Assembly (NCBI GenBank): GCA_037974665.1
Contig: CM075769.1
Coordinates: 80,228,690-80,292,689 of the forward strand
Reading direction: 5' to 3'
Origin: Ehretia macrophylla
Taxonomy: Eukaryota; Streptophyta; Magnoliopsida; Boraginales; Ehretiaceae
DNA: 64,000 bases
The notes under the pieces are model-generated. The model made no database searches, was not told the origin of the DNA, and saw nothing but the letters and a program-made list of their open reading frames with translations. Of the stretch, positions 36,898-50,339 are shown one piece after another (within the stretch, counting starts at the first letter, position 1; each line of letters opens with the position of its first letter). The translations under genes were made by a program, and so were the position numbers.

Positions 36898-36911
36898 GAA
36901 TACGGAATAGG
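36898..36911 (+). repeat. variant satellite core with duplicated GAATA
   Basis: GAATACGGAATAGG replaces GAATAGG, a small internal duplication. The same variant appears at 38,701, 39,573, 39,819, 42,473 and 62,100, in similar monomer contexts, so it tags copies of a larger duplicated block. Confidence 0.9.
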
Positions 36912-37076
36912 CCGCTGCTTATAGGTAAAAAAAAAAAATAAGAAGGAAATTAAACAAATGGGGACTGGGCAGAAGGAATAGGCCGCTGCCTATAGGTAAA
37001 AAAAAAAAAAAAGAAAGATATTAAACCAATGGGGACTGGGCAGCATGAATAGGCCGCTGCCTATAGGTAAAAAAAA

Positions 37077-37110
<34 letters not shown>

Positions 37111-37338
37111 AAATTAAACCAATTGGGACTGGGCAGCAGGAATAGGCCGCTGCCTATAGGTAAAAAAAAAATATAAAAAAAAAAGAATGAAATTAAACCA
37201 ATGGGGACTGGGCAGAAGGAATAGGCCGCTGCCTATAGGTAAAAAATAAAAAAATAAAAAAAAATTAAAATAAAAATAAAAAAAAGAAGGAAATTAAACC
37301 AATGGGGACTGGGCAGCATGAATAGGCCGCTGCCTATA

Positions 37339-37393
<55 letters not shown>

Positions 37394-37444
37394 AGGAAAT
37401 TAAACCAATGGGGACTGGGCAGCAGGAATAGGCCGCTGCTTATA

Positions 37445-37487
<43 letters not shown>

Positions 37488-37965
37488 AGGAAAATAAACA
37501 AATGGGGATTGGGCAGCAGGAATAGGCCGCTGCCTATAGGTAAAATAAAAAAAAATAAAAAAAAAAAAAAAAAAAAAAAAGAAGGAAATTACACAAATGG
37601 GGACTGGGCAGAAGGAATAGGCCGCTGCCTATAGGTAAAAAAATAAATATAAAAAAAAATAAAAAAAAGAAGGAAATTAAACCAATGGGGACTGGGCAGC
37701 ATGAATAGGCCGCTGCCTATAGGTAAAAAAAAAACAAAAAAAAATAAAAAAAAAAAGAAGGAAATTAAACCAATGGGAACTGGGCAGCATGAATAGGCCG
37801 CTGCCTATAGGTATAAAAAAAAAAAAAAAAAAAAAAAAGAATGAAATTAAACCAATGGGGACTGGGCAGCATGAATAGGCCGCTGCCTTTAGGTAAAAAA
37901 AAAAAAAAAAAGAAGGAAATTAAACCAATGGGGACTGGGCAGCAGGAATAGGCCGCTGCCTATAG

Positions 37966-38001
<36 letters not shown>

Positions 38002-38132
38002 ATGAAATTAAACCAATGGGGACTGGGCAGCATGAATAGGCCGCTGCCTATAGGTAAAAAAAAAAAAAAAAAAAAAAAAGAAGGAAAATAAACAAATGGG
38101 AACTGGGCAGCAGGAATAGGCCGCTGCCTATT

Positions 38133-38180
<48 letters not shown>

Positions 38181-38231
38181 AGGAAAATAAACCAATGGGG
38201 ACTGGGCAGCAGGAATAGGCCGCTGCCTATA

Positions 38232-38270
<39 letters not shown>

Positions 38271-38726
38271 ATGGAAAATAAACAAATGGGGACTGGGCAG
38301 CAAGAATAGGCCGCTGCCTATTGGTAAAATAAAAAAAATAAAAAAAAAAGAAGGAAAATAAACCAATGGGGACTGGGCAGCAGGAATAGGCCGCTGCCTA
38401 TAGGTAAAAAAAAAAAAAAAAAAAAAGAGATGGAAAATAAACAAATGGGGACTGGGCAGCAAGAATAGGCCGCTGCCTATTGGTAAAATAAATAAAAAAA
38501 AAAAAAGAAGGAAAATAAACCAATGGGGACTGGGCAGCAGGAATAGGCCGCTGCCTATAGGTAAAAAAAAAAAAAAAAAAAGAATGAAATTAAACCAATG
38601 GGGACTGGACAGAAGGAATAGGCCGCTGCCTATAGTTAAAAAATAAAAAAAAATAAAAAAAAAAAAGAAGGAAATTAAACCAATGGGGACTGGGCAGCAT
38701 GAATACGGAATAGGCCGCTGCTTATA

Positions 38727-38764
<38 letters not shown>

Positions 38765-38815
38765 AGGAAATTAAACCAATGGGGACTGGGCAGCAGGAAT
38801 AGGCCGCTGCTTATA

Positions 38816-38855
<40 letters not shown>

Positions 38856-38906
38856 AGGAAAATAAACAAATGGGGAATGGGCAGCAGGAATAGGCTGCTG
38901 CCCATA

Positions 38907-38958
<52 letters not shown>

Positions 38959-39257
38959 AGGAAATTAAACAAATGGGGATTGGGCAGCAGGAATAAGACG
39001 CTGCCTATTGGTAAAAAAAATAAAAAAAATAAAAAAAATAAAAAGGAAAATAAACCAATTGGGACTGGGCAGAAGAAATAGGCCGCTGCCTAAAGGTAAA
39101 AAAAAATAAATAAAAAATAAAAAAAATAAAAGAATGAAATTAAACCAATGGGGACTGAGCAGCAGGAATAGGCCGCTGCCTATAGGTAAAAAAAAAACAA
39201 AAAAAAAGGAAATTAAACCAATGGGGAATGGGCAGCAGGAATAGGCCGCTGCCTATA

Positions 39258-39292
<35 letters not shown>

Positions 39293-39343
39293 AGGAAAAT
39301 AAACAAATGGGAACTGGGCAGCAGGAATAGGCCGCTGCCTATA

Positions 39344-39386
<43 letters not shown>

Positions 39387-39440
39387 ATGGAAAATAAACA
39401 AATGGGGACTGGGCAGCAAGAATAGGCCGCTGCCTATTGG

Positions 39441-39471
<31 letters not shown>

Positions 39472-39672
39472 GGAAATTAAACCAATTGGGATTGGGCAGC
39501 AGGAATAGGCCGCTGCCTATAGGTAAAAAAAAAAAAAAGAATGAAATTAAACCAATGGGGACTGGGCAGCATGAATACGGAATAGGCCGCTGCTTATAGG
39601 TAAAAAAAAAAAAATAAGAAGGAAATTAAACAAATGGGGACTGGGCAGAAGGAATAGGCCGCTGCCTATTAG

Positions 39673-39703
<31 letters not shown>

Positions 39704-39990
39704 GGAAAATAAACCAATGGGGACTGGGCAGCAGGAATAGGCCGCTGCCTATAGTTAAAAAAAATAAAAAAAAGAAAAAAAAAAGAAGGAAATTAAACCA
39801 ATGGGGACTGGGCAGCATGAATACGGAATAGGCCGCTGCTTATAGGTAAAAAAAAAAAAATAAGAAGGAAATTAAACAAATGGGGACTGGGCAGAAGGAA
39901 TAGGCCGCTGCCTATAGGTAAAAAAAAAAAAAAAAAAGAAAGATATTAAACCAATGGGGACTGGGCAGCATGAATAGGCCGCTGCCTATA

Positions 39991-40029
<39 letters not shown>

Positions 40030-40253
40030 AAAATAAACAAATGGGGACTGTGCAGAAGGAATAGGCCGCTGCCTATAGGTAAAAAAAAAAAAAATAAAAG
40101 AATGCAGTTAAACCAATGGGGACTGGGCAGAAGGAATAGGCCGCTGCCTATAGGTAAAAAATAAAAAAATAAAAAAAAATTAAAATAAAAATAAAAAAAA
40201 GAAGGAATTTAAACCAATGGGGACTGCGCAGCATGAATAGGCCGCTGCCTATA

Positions 40254-40297
<44 letters not shown>

Positions 40298-40449
40298 AGG
40301 AAATTAAACCAATGGGGACTGGGCAGCAGGAATAGGCCGCTGCTTATAGGTAAAAAAAAATAAAAATAAAAATTAAAAAAAAAAAAAAAAAAAAAAGAAG
40401 GAAAATAAACAAATGGGGATTGGGCAGCAGGAATAGGCCGCTGCCTATA

Positions 40450-40500
<51 letters not shown>

Positions 40501-40823
40501 AGGAAATTACACAAATGGGGACTGGGCAGAAGGAATAGGCCGCTGCCTATAGGTAAAAAAATAAAAATAAAAATAAATAAAAAAAAGAAGGAAATTAAAC
40601 CAATGGGGACTGGGCAGCATGAATAGGCCGCTGCCTATAGGTAAAAAAAAAACAAAAAAAAATAAAAAAAAAGAAGGAAATTAAACCAATGGGAACTGGG
40701 CAGCATGAATAGGCCGCTGCCTATAGGTATAAAAATAAAAAATAAAAAAAAAAAAAAAAAAAAAAAAAGAATGAAATTAAATCAATGGGGACTGGGCAGC
40801 ATGAATAGGCCGCTGCCTTTAGG

Positions 40824-40854
<31 letters not shown>

Positions 40855-40905
40855 GGAAATTAAACCAATGGGGACTGGGCAGCAGGAACAGGCCGCTACC
40901 TATAG

Positions 40906-40942
<37 letters not shown>

Positions 40943-40944
<2 letters not shown>

Positions 40945-41075
40945 ATGAAATTAAACCAATGGGGACTGGGCAGCATGAATAGGCCGCTGCCTATAGGTAA
41001 AAAAAAAAAAAAAAAAAAAAAAGAAGGAAAATAAACAAATGGGAACTGGGCAGCAGGAATAGGCCGCTGCCTATT

Positions 41076-41118
<43 letters not shown>

Positions 41119-41482
41119 AGGAAAATAAACCAATGGGGACTGGGCAGCAGGAATAGGCCGCTGCCTATAGGTAAAAAAATAAAAATAAAAAATAAAAAAA
41201 TAATGAAATTAAACCAATGGGGACTGGGCAGAAGAAATAGGCCGCTGCCTATAGGTAAAAAAAAAAAAAAAAAAAAAAAAGAAAATTAAACCAATGGGGA
41301 CTGGGCAGCATGAATAGGCCGCTGCCTATAGGTAAAAAAAAAAAAAAAAAATTAAATTAAACCAATAGGGACTGGGCAGAAGGAATAGGCCGCTGCCTAT
41401 AGGTAAAAAAAAAACAAAAAAAAAAAAAAGAAGGAAATAAAACCAATGGGGACTGGGCAGCAGGAATAGGCCGCTGCCTATA

Positions 41483-41517
<35 letters not shown>

Positions 41518-41809
41518 AGAAATTAAACCAATGGGGACTGGGCAGCAGGAATAGGCCGCTGCCTATAGGTAAAAAAAAAATGAAATTAAACCAATGGGGA
41601 CTGGGCAGAAGGAATAGGCCACTGCCTATAGGTAAAAAAAAAAAAATTAAAAATAAAAAAAAAGAAGGAAATTAAAACAATGGGGACTGGGCAGCATGAA
41701 TAGGCCACTGCCTATAGGTAAAAAAAAAAAAGAAAAAAAGAAAAAAAAAAGGAAAATAAACAAATTGGGACTGGGCAGCAGGAATAGGCCACTGCCTATT
41801 GGTAAAAAG

Positions 41810-41844
<35 letters not shown>

Positions 41845-41895
41845 AGGAAAATAAACCAATGGGGACTGGGCAGCAGGAATAGGTCGCTGCCTATA

Positions 41896-41953
<58 letters not shown>

Positions 41954-42439
41954 AGGAAATTAAACCAATGGGGACTGGGCAGCATGAATAGGCCGCTACC
42001 TATAGTTAAAAATAAAAATAAAAAAAAAGAAAAAAAAAGAAGGAAAATAAACCAATGGGGACTGGGCAGCAGGAATAGGCCGCTGCCTATAGGTAAAAAA
42101 AAAATAAAATAAAAAAATAAAAAAAAGAATGAAATTAAACCAATGGGGAATGGGCAGCAGGAATAGGCTGCTGCCTATAGGTAAAAAAAAAAAAAAAAAA
42201 AGAGATGGAAAATAAACAAATGGGGACTGGGCAGCAAGAATAGGCCGCTGCCTATTGGTAAAATAAAAAAAATAAAAAAAAAGAAGGAAAATAAACCAAT
42301 GGGGACTGGGCAGCAGGAATAGGCCGCTGCCTATAGGTAAAAAAAAAAAAAAAAAAAGAATGAAATTAAACCAATGGGGACTGGACAGAAGGAATAGGCC
42401 GCTGCCTATAGTTAAAAAAAAAAAAAAGAAAAAAAAAAG
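40943..42439 (+). repeat. satellite higher-order duplication, copy a (pair with 42,961-44,459)
   Basis: The same series of rare monomers and linkers recurs about 2.02-2.03 kb downstream. These include an (AAAAT)-type linker ending TAATGAAATT, the AAATTAAACC join, GAAGGAAATAAAACC, GAAGAAATTAAACC and cores with GGCCACTGCC. TAATG is at 41,201 and 43,229. The match ends where copy a continues into the GAATACGGAATAGG monomer. Confidence 0.8.
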
Positions 42440-42498
42440 AAGGAAATTAAACCAATGGGGACTGGGCAGCATGAATACGGAATAGGCCGCTGCTTATA

Positions 42499-42552
<54 letters not shown>

Positions 42553-42674
42553 AGGAAATTAAACCAATGGGGACTGGGCTGCAGTAATAGGCCGGTGCTT
42601 ATAGGTTAAAAAAAAAAAATAAAAGGAAAATAAACCAATGGGGAATGGGCAGCAGGAATAGGCCGCTGCCCATA

Positions 42675-42714
<40 letters not shown>

Positions 42715-42792
42715 AGGAAATTAAACAAATGGGGATTGGGCAGCAGGAATAAGACGCTGCCTATTGGTAAAAAAAAAAAAAAAAAAAAAAAA

Positions 42793-43097
42793 AGGAAAAT
42801 AAACCAATTGGGACTGGGCAGAAGAAATAGGCCGCTGCCTAAAGGTAAAAAAAAAATAAAAAAAAAATAAAAAAAATAAAAGAATGAAATTAAACCAATG
42901 GGGACTGGGCAGCATGAATAGGCCGCTGCCTATAGGTAAAAAAAAAAAAAAAAAAAAAAAGAATGAAATTAAACCAATGGGGACTGGGCAGCATGAATAG
43001 GCCGCTGCCTATAGGTAAAAAAAAAAAAAAAAAAAAAAAAGAAGGAAAATAAACAAATGGGAACTGGGCGGCAGGAATAGGCCGCTGCCTATTGGAA

Positions 43098-43146
<49 letters not shown>

Positions 43147-43511
43147 AGGAAAATAAACCAATGGGGACTGGGCAGCAGGAATAGGCCGCTGCCTATAGGT
43201 AAAAAAATAAAAATAAAAAATAAAAAAATAATGAAATTAAACCAATGGGGACTGGGCAGAAGAAATAGGCCGCTGCCTATAGGTAAAAAAAAAAAAAAAA
43301 AAAAAAAAGAAAATTAAACCAAAGGGGACTGGACAGCAGGATTAGGCCGCTGCCTATAGGTAAAAAAAAAAAAAAAAAATTAAATTAAACCAATCGGGAC
43401 TGGGCAGTAGGACTAGGCCGCTGCCTATAGGTAAAAAAAAAACAAAAAAAAAAAAAAAGAAGGAAATAAAACCAATGGGGACTGGGCAGCAGGAATAGGC
43501 CGCTGCCTATA

Positions 43512-43545
<34 letters not shown>

Positions 43546-43590
43546 AGAAATTAAACCAATGGGGACTGGGCAGCAGGTATAGGCCGCTGC
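42793..43590 (+). repeat. satellite higher-order duplication (pair with 44,460-45,262)
   Basis: Cores with AACCAATTGGG and GCCTAAAGGT, an A9-10-T linker and two successive GAATGAAATT..GCATGAAT monomers occur in the same order about 1.67 kb downstream. A further partial copy starts near 45,301. This duplication overlaps the one beginning at 40,943, so the exchanges were nested. Confidence 0.8.
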
Positions 43591-43836
43591 CTATAGGTAA
43601 AAAAAAAATGAAATTAAACCAATGGGGACTGGGCAGAAGGAATAGGCCACTGCCTATAGGTAAAAAAAAAAAATTAAAAATAAAAAAAAAGAAGGAAATT
43701 AAAACAATGGGGACTGGGCAGCATGAATAGGCCACTGCCTATAGGTAAAAAAAAAAAAGAAAAAAAGAAAAAAAAAAGGAAAATAAACAAATTGGGACTG
43801 GGCAGCAGGAATAGGCCACTGCCTATTGGTAAAAAG

Positions 43837-43870
<34 letters not shown>

Positions 43871-43921
43871 AGGAAAATAAACCAATGGGGACTGGGCAGC
43901 AGGAATAGGTCGCTGCCTATA

Positions 43922-43972
<51 letters not shown>

Positions 43973-44763
43973 AGGAAATTAAACCAATGGGGACTGGGCA
44001 GCATGAATAGGCCGCTACCTATAGTTAAAAATAAAAATAAAAAAAAAGAAAAAAAAAGAAGGAAAATAAACCAATGGGGACTGGGCAGCAGGAATAGGCC
44101 GCTGCCTATAGGTAAAAAAAAAAATAAAATAAAAAAATAAAAAAAAGAATGAAATTAAACCAATGGGGAATGGGCAGCAGGAATAGGCTGCTGCCTATAG
44201 GTAAAAAAAAAAAAAAAAAAAGAGATGGAAAATAAACAAATGGGGACTGGGCAGCAAGAATAGGCCGCTGCCTATTGGTAAAATAAAAAAAATAAAAAAA
44301 AAGAAGGAAAATAAACCAATGGGGACTGGGCAGCAGGAATAGGCCGCTGCCTATAGGTAAAAAAAAAAAAAAAAAAAGAATGAAATTAAACCAATGGGGA
44401 CTGGACAGAAGGAATAGGCCGCTGCCTATAGTTAAAAAAAAAAAAAAGAAAAAAAAAAGAAGGAAAATAAACCAATTGGGACTGGGCAGAAGAAATAGGC
44501 CGCTGCCTAAAGGTAAAAAAAAAATAAAAAAAAAATAAAAAAAATAAAAGAATGAAATTAAACCAATGGGGACTGGGCAGCATGAATAGGCCGCTGCCTA
44601 TAGGTAAAAAAAAAAAAAAAAAAAAAAAAAGAATGAAATTAAACCAATGGGGACTGGGCAGCATGAATAGGCCGCTGCCTATAGGTAAAAAAAAAAAAAA
44701 AAAAAAAAAAGAAGGAAAATAAACAAATGGGAACTGGGCAGCAGGAATAGGCCCCTGCCTATT

Positions 44764-44820
<57 letters not shown>

Positions 44821-45187
44821 AAAAGGAAAATAAACCAATGGGGACTGGGCAGCAGGAATAGGCCGCTGCCTATAGGTAAAAAAATAAAAATAAAAAATAA
44901 AAAAATAATGAAATTAAACCAATGGGGACTGGGCAGAAGAAATAGGCCGCTGCCTATAGGTAAAAAAAAAAAAAAAAAAAAAAAAGAAAATTAAACCAAT
45001 GGGGACTGGGCAGCATGAATAGGCCGTTGCCTATAGGTAAAAAAAAAAAAAAAAAATTAAATTAAACCAATAGGGACTGGGCAGAAGGAATAGGCCGCTG
45101 CCTATAGGTAAAAAAAAAACAAAAAAAAAAAAAAGAAGGAAATAAAACCAATGGGGACTGGGCAGCAGGAATAGGCCGCTGCCTATA

Positions 45188-45222
<35 letters not shown>

Positions 45223-45598
45223 AGAAATTAAACCAATGGGGACTGGGCAGCAGGAATAGGCCACTGCCTATTGGTAAAAAAAAAAAAAAAAAAAAAAAAA
45301 GGAAAATAAACCAATTGGGACTGGGCAGAAGAAATAGGCCGCTGCCTAAAGGTAAAAAAAAAATAAAAAAAAAATAAAAAAAATAAAAGAATGAAATAAA
45401 CCAATGGGGACTGGGCAGCATGAATAGGCCGCTGCCTATAGGTAAAAAAAAAAAAAAAAAAAAGGAAATTAAACCAATGGGGAATGGGCAGCAGGAATAG
45501 GCCGCTGCCTATAGGTAAAAAAAAAAAAAAAAAAAAAAAAAGAAAGAAGGAAAATAAACAAATGGGAACTGGGCAGTAGGAATAGGCCGCTGCCTATT

Positions 45599-45652
<54 letters not shown>

Positions 45653-45948
45653 AAAATAAACCAATGGGGACTGGGCAGCAGGAATAGGCCGCTGCCTATA
45701 GGTTAAAAAAAAAAAAGAAAAAAAAAAAAAAAAAAAAAAAAAGAATGAAATTAAACCAATGGGGACTGGGCAGAAGAAATAGGCCGCTGCCTATAGGGAA
45801 AAAAAAAAAAAAAAAAAAAAGGAAATTTAACCAATGGGGACTGGGCAGCATGAATAGGCCGCTGCCTATAGGTAAAAAAAAAAAAAAAAAAAAAAGAAGG
45901 AAATTAAACCAATGGGGATTGGGCAGCATGAATAGGCCGCTGCCTATA

Positions 45949-45994
<46 letters not shown>

Positions 45995-46128
45995 AGGAAA
46001 TTAAACCAATGGGGACTGGGCAGCAGGAATAGGCCGCTGCCTATAGGTAAAAAGAAAAAAAAAAAAAAAAAAAAAGAAAGAAATTAAACCAATGGGGACT
46101 GGGCAGCATGAATAGACCGCTGCTAATA

Positions 46129-46171
<43 letters not shown>

Positions 46172-46228
46172 AGAAGAAGGAAATTTAACCAATGGGGACT
46201 GGGCAGCAGGAATAGGCCCTTGCCTTTA

Positions 46229-46274
<46 letters not shown>

Positions 46275-46325
46275 AGGAAAATAAACAAATGGGGAATGGG
46301 CAGCAGGAATAGGCCGCTGCCTATA

Positions 46326-46359
<34 letters not shown>

Positions 46360-46812
46360 ATGGAAAATAAACAAATGGGGACTGGGCAGCAGGAATAGGC
46401 CGCTGCCTATTGGTAAAAAAAAAAAAAAAAAAAGAAGGAAAATAAACCAATGGGGACTGGACAGCAGGAATAGGCAGCAGCCTATAGGTAAAAAAAAAAA
46501 AAAAAAAAAAGAAGGAAATTAAACCAAGGGGGACTGGGCAGAAGGAATAGGCCGCTGCCTATAGATTAAAAAAAAAAAAAAAAAAAAAAAAAGAAGGAAA
46601 TTAAACCAATGGGGACTGGACAGCATGAATAGGCCGCTGCCTATAGGTAAAAAAAAAAAAAAAAAAAAAAAAAGAATTAAATTAAACCAATGGGGACTGG
46701 GCAGAAGGAATAGGCCGCTGCCTATAGGTAAAAAAAAAAATAAAAAAAAAATAAAAAAAGAAGGAAATTAAACCAATGGGGACTGGGCAGCATGAATAGG
46801 CCGCTGCCTATA

Positions 46813-46862
<50 letters not shown>

Positions 46863-46910
46863 AAAATAAACAAATGGGGAATGGGCAGCAGGAATAGGCC
46901 GCTGCCTATA

Positions 46911-46965
<55 letters not shown>

Positions 46966-47288
46966 AGGAAATTAAACAAATGGGGATTGGGCAGCAGGAA
47001 TAAGACGCTGCCTATTAGTAAAAAAAATAAATAAAAAAAAAAAAAAAAATAAAAAAAAAAAAATAAAATAAACCAATTGGGACTGGGCAGAAGGAATAGG
47101 CCGCTGCCTATACGTAAAAAAAAAAAAATAAAAAAATAAAAAAAATAAAAGAATGAAATTAAACCAATGGGGACTGAACAGCAGGAATAGGCCGCTGCCT
47201 ATAGGTAAAAAAAAAACAAAAACAAAAAAACAAAAAAAGGAAATTAAACCAATGGGGATTGGGCAGCAGGAATAGGCCGCTGCCTATA

Positions 47289-47322
<34 letters not shown>

Positions 47323-47373
47323 AAGAAAATAAACAAATGGGGACTGGGCAGCAGGAATAGGCCGCTGCCTATT

Positions 47374-47410
<37 letters not shown>

Positions 47411-47624
47411 AAAATAAACCAATGGGGACTGGGCAGCAGGAATAGGCCGCTGCCTATAGGTAAAAAAAAAAAAAAAAAAAATGAATGAAATTAAACCAAT
47501 AGGGACTGGGCACAAGGAATAGGCTGCTGCCTATAGGAAAAAAAAAAAAAAAAAAAAAAAAAAAATAAAAAGAATTAAATTAAACCAATAGGGACTGGGC
47601 AACATGAATAGGCCGCTACCTATA

Positions 47625-47655
<31 letters not shown>

Positions 47656-48116
47656 GAAAGACAATAAACCAATGGGGACTGGGCAGCAGGAATAGGCCCC
47701 TGCCTATAGGTAAAAAAAAAATAAAAAAAAAAAGAATGAAATTAAACCAATGGGGACTGAGCAGCAGGAATAAGGCGCTGCCTATAGGTAAAAAAAAAAA
47801 AAAAAAAAAAAAAAATAAAAAGAAGGAAAATAAACAAATGGGGACTGGGCAGCAGGAATTGGCCGCTGCCTATTGGTAAAAAAAAAAAAAAAAAAAAAAA
47901 AGAAGGAAAATAAACCAATGGGGACTGGGCAGCAGGAATAGGCCGCTGCCTATAGGTAAAAAAAAAAAAAAAAGAATGAAATTAAACCAATGGGGACTGG
48001 GCAGAAGGAATAGGCCGCTTCCTATAGTTAAAAAAAAAAATAAAAAAAAAATAAAAAAAAAAAGAAGGAAATTAAACCAATGGGGACTGGGCAGCATGAA
48101 TAGGCCGCTGCCTTCA

Positions 48117-48164
<48 letters not shown>

Positions 48165-48365
48165 AGGAAATTAAACCAATGGGGATTGGGCAGCAGGAAT
48201 AGGCCGCTGCCAATAGATAAAAAAAAAAAAAAAAAAAGAATGAAATTAAACCAATGGGGACTAGGCAGAAGAAATAGGCCGCTGCCTAAAGGTAAAAAAA
48301 AAAAAAAAAAAAAGGAAATTAAACCAATGGGGACTGGGCAGCATGAATAGGCCGCTGCCTATAGG

Positions 48366-48396
<31 letters not shown>

Positions 48397-48626
48397 AAAA
48401 AAAAGAAGGAAATTAAACCAATGGGGACTGGGCAGTAGGAATAGGCCGCTGCCTATAGGTAAAAAAAAAAAACAAAAAAAAAGAATGAAATTAAACCAAT
48501 GGGGACTAGGCAGAAGGAATAGGTCGCTGCCTATAGGTAAAAAAAAAATAAAATAAAAATAAAATTAAAAAAAGAAGGAAATTAAACCAATGGGGACTGG
48601 GCAGCATGAATAGGCCGCTGCCTATA

Positions 48627-48677
<51 letters not shown>

Positions 48678-48988
48678 AGAAGGAAATTAAACCAATGGGG
48701 ACTGGGCAGCAGGAATAGGCCGCTGCCTATAGGTAAAAAAAAAAAAAAAAAAAAAAAGAATGAAATTAAACCAATGGGGACTGGGCAGCAGGAATAGGCC
48801 GATGCCTATAGGTAAAAATAAAAAAATAAAAAAAATAAAAAAAAAATAAAAAAAAGGAAATTAAACCAATGGGGACTGGGCAGCAGGAATAGGTCGCTGC
48901 CTATAGGTAAAAAAAAAAAAAATAAATAAAAAAAAGAATGAAAATAAACCAATGGGGACTGGGCAGCATGAATAGACCGCTGCCTATA

Positions 48989-49024
<36 letters not shown>

Positions 49025-49072
49025 AAATTAAACCAATTGGGACTGGGCAGCATGAATAGGCCGCTGCCTATA

Positions 49073-49115
<43 letters not shown>

Positions 49116-49258
49116 AGGAAATTAAACCAATGGGGACTGGGCAGCATGAATAGACCGCTGCCTATAGGTAAAAAAAAATAAAAATAAAAATAAAAAAATA
49201 AAAAAGAAGGAAAATAAAAAAATTGGGACTGGGCAGCAGGAATAGGCCGCTTCCTATT

Positions 49259-49310
<52 letters not shown>

Positions 49311-49432
49311 ATGAAAATAAACCAATGGGGACTGGGCAGAAGGAATAGGCCGCTGCATATACGGAAAAAAAAAAAAAAAGAAAATTAAACCAATGGGGAC
49401 TGGGTAGCAGGAATAGGCCGCTGCCTATAGGG

Positions 49433-49472
<40 letters not shown>

Positions 49473-49523
49473 AGGAAAATAAACAAATGGGGATTGGGCA
49501 GCAGGAATAGGCCGCTGCCTATT

Positions 49524-49571
<48 letters not shown>

Positions 49572-49748
49572 AGGAAAAAAAACCAATTGGGACTGGGCAG
49601 CAGGAATAGGTCGCTGCCTATAGGTAAAAAAAAAAATGAAGGAAAATACCTACAGGTAAAAAAAAAAAATAAAAATAAAAAAAAAAAAGAAAAAGGATGA
49701 AATTAAACCAATGGGGACTGAGCAGCAGGAATAGGCCGCTGCCTATAG

Positions 49749-50339
49749 TGAACTTTTGTTACTTGAAGACTATTTCCCTTACGTTATTTGTTGTTTGTGA
49801 TGTAATAGACCCCCGTTGTAATTTGGGGTCTAATTTTGGTTTGTACTTATATTAAGTAGACTGATACTAGACATACTATGATCATTTTTGCTTTTGCTAT
49901 CATTAGTCTATCATAGGTTATGACGCTAGTTAAGGAATAGGCAAATGAACTTATCCAATCTCAACAGGTACTAGCAAATAAGCAAAGATTAACAGGTATA
50001 TTTTGAAACGAGGATAAATGGACAAACGAGACATAGTATCATGCTAGGTTATAAATCAAACGGGACGTCGAAATAACCAATAGGCAATTCAATTGATGAC
50101 AAAATATTAAACTCTAGTCGGGAATGAACTTGAATTGAAAGTTTTAAGGCTGTTAGAAAATTTAGGTCAAACAAATAGCCCAATTACAGCCGTTATGCTG
50201 CCGGATTTCCGAAAAAATTTTGGAGTCTAGAATAAAACGTTAAGTGTTAAACCTCCTAGAATGATTAAGAATGTGAAAGGACTTGAATGTTTAGATCACA
50301 CCCTAGTCTAACCTTTACAGGCCGGGTTGGGGCGTGACA
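49749..50339 (-). mobile_element. probable solo LTR (Ty3/gypsy-like), 591 bp
   Basis: This is non-repetitive sequence between the last satellite core and the second 5S block. It starts TGAACTTTTG and ends GGGGCGTGACA, so it has TG...CA termini. Read on the minus strand it begins TGTCACGCCCCAACCCGG, which from memory resembles the start of many plant Ty3/gypsy LTRs. No open reading frame, primer-binding site or polypurine tract is visible beside it. The 5 bp on each side (TATAG and GTTGC) differ, so there is no target-site duplication. It may be a solo LTR whose flanks were later rearranged, or an LTR end used as a recombination point. Family and orientation are inferred. Confidence 0.5.
49806..49832. 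repeat. inverted repeat inside the LTR-like segment
   Basis: TAGACCCC, 11 nt, then GGGGTCTA form a perfect 8-bp stem. It could be an LTR regulatory palindrome or a transcript hairpin; nothing further can be said. Confidence 0.7.

Larger units (their letters stand above)
31246..49748 (+). repeat. A-tract-linked satellite, block 1
   Basis: This is a tandem array of more than 200 monomers (rough estimate). Each has a core of about 56 nt plus a variable A-rich linker. The core runs GAAGGAAATTAAACC, AATGGGGACTGGGCAG, CATGAATAGGCCGCTGCC, TATAGGT. Four recurring core types are visible: GAAGGAAATT..GCATGAAT; GAAGGAAAATAAACAA..CTATTGG; GAAGGAAAATAAACC..GCAGGAAT; and GAATGAAATT..AGAAGGAAT. They often follow one another in that order, which implies an old higher-order repeat. 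Each core holds the inverted repeat ATAGGC-CGCT-GCCTAT and the palindrome CCTATAGG. The linker is pure A or A with periodic T, always on this strand. I do not recognise the family, and I see no Pol III A or B box and no coding content. Confidence 0.95.

Noticed and set aside
31246..49748. CRISPR-like pattern of short repeats with variable spacers
   Set aside because: The spacers are homopolymeric A, the repeats vary, and the context is plant nuclear 5S rDNA.
31246..49748. Tandem SINEs with poly(A) tails
   Set aside because: The core is only about 56 nt, has no box A or box B of a tRNA- or 5S-type promoter, and shows no similarity to the adjacent 5S gene.
49749..50339. A protein-coding gene or part of a retrotransposon coding region in the unique segment
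   Set aside because: Stops occur in all frames at short intervals, there is no recognisable motif, and the composition is AT-rich and non-coding. The TG...CA ends fit an LTR better.
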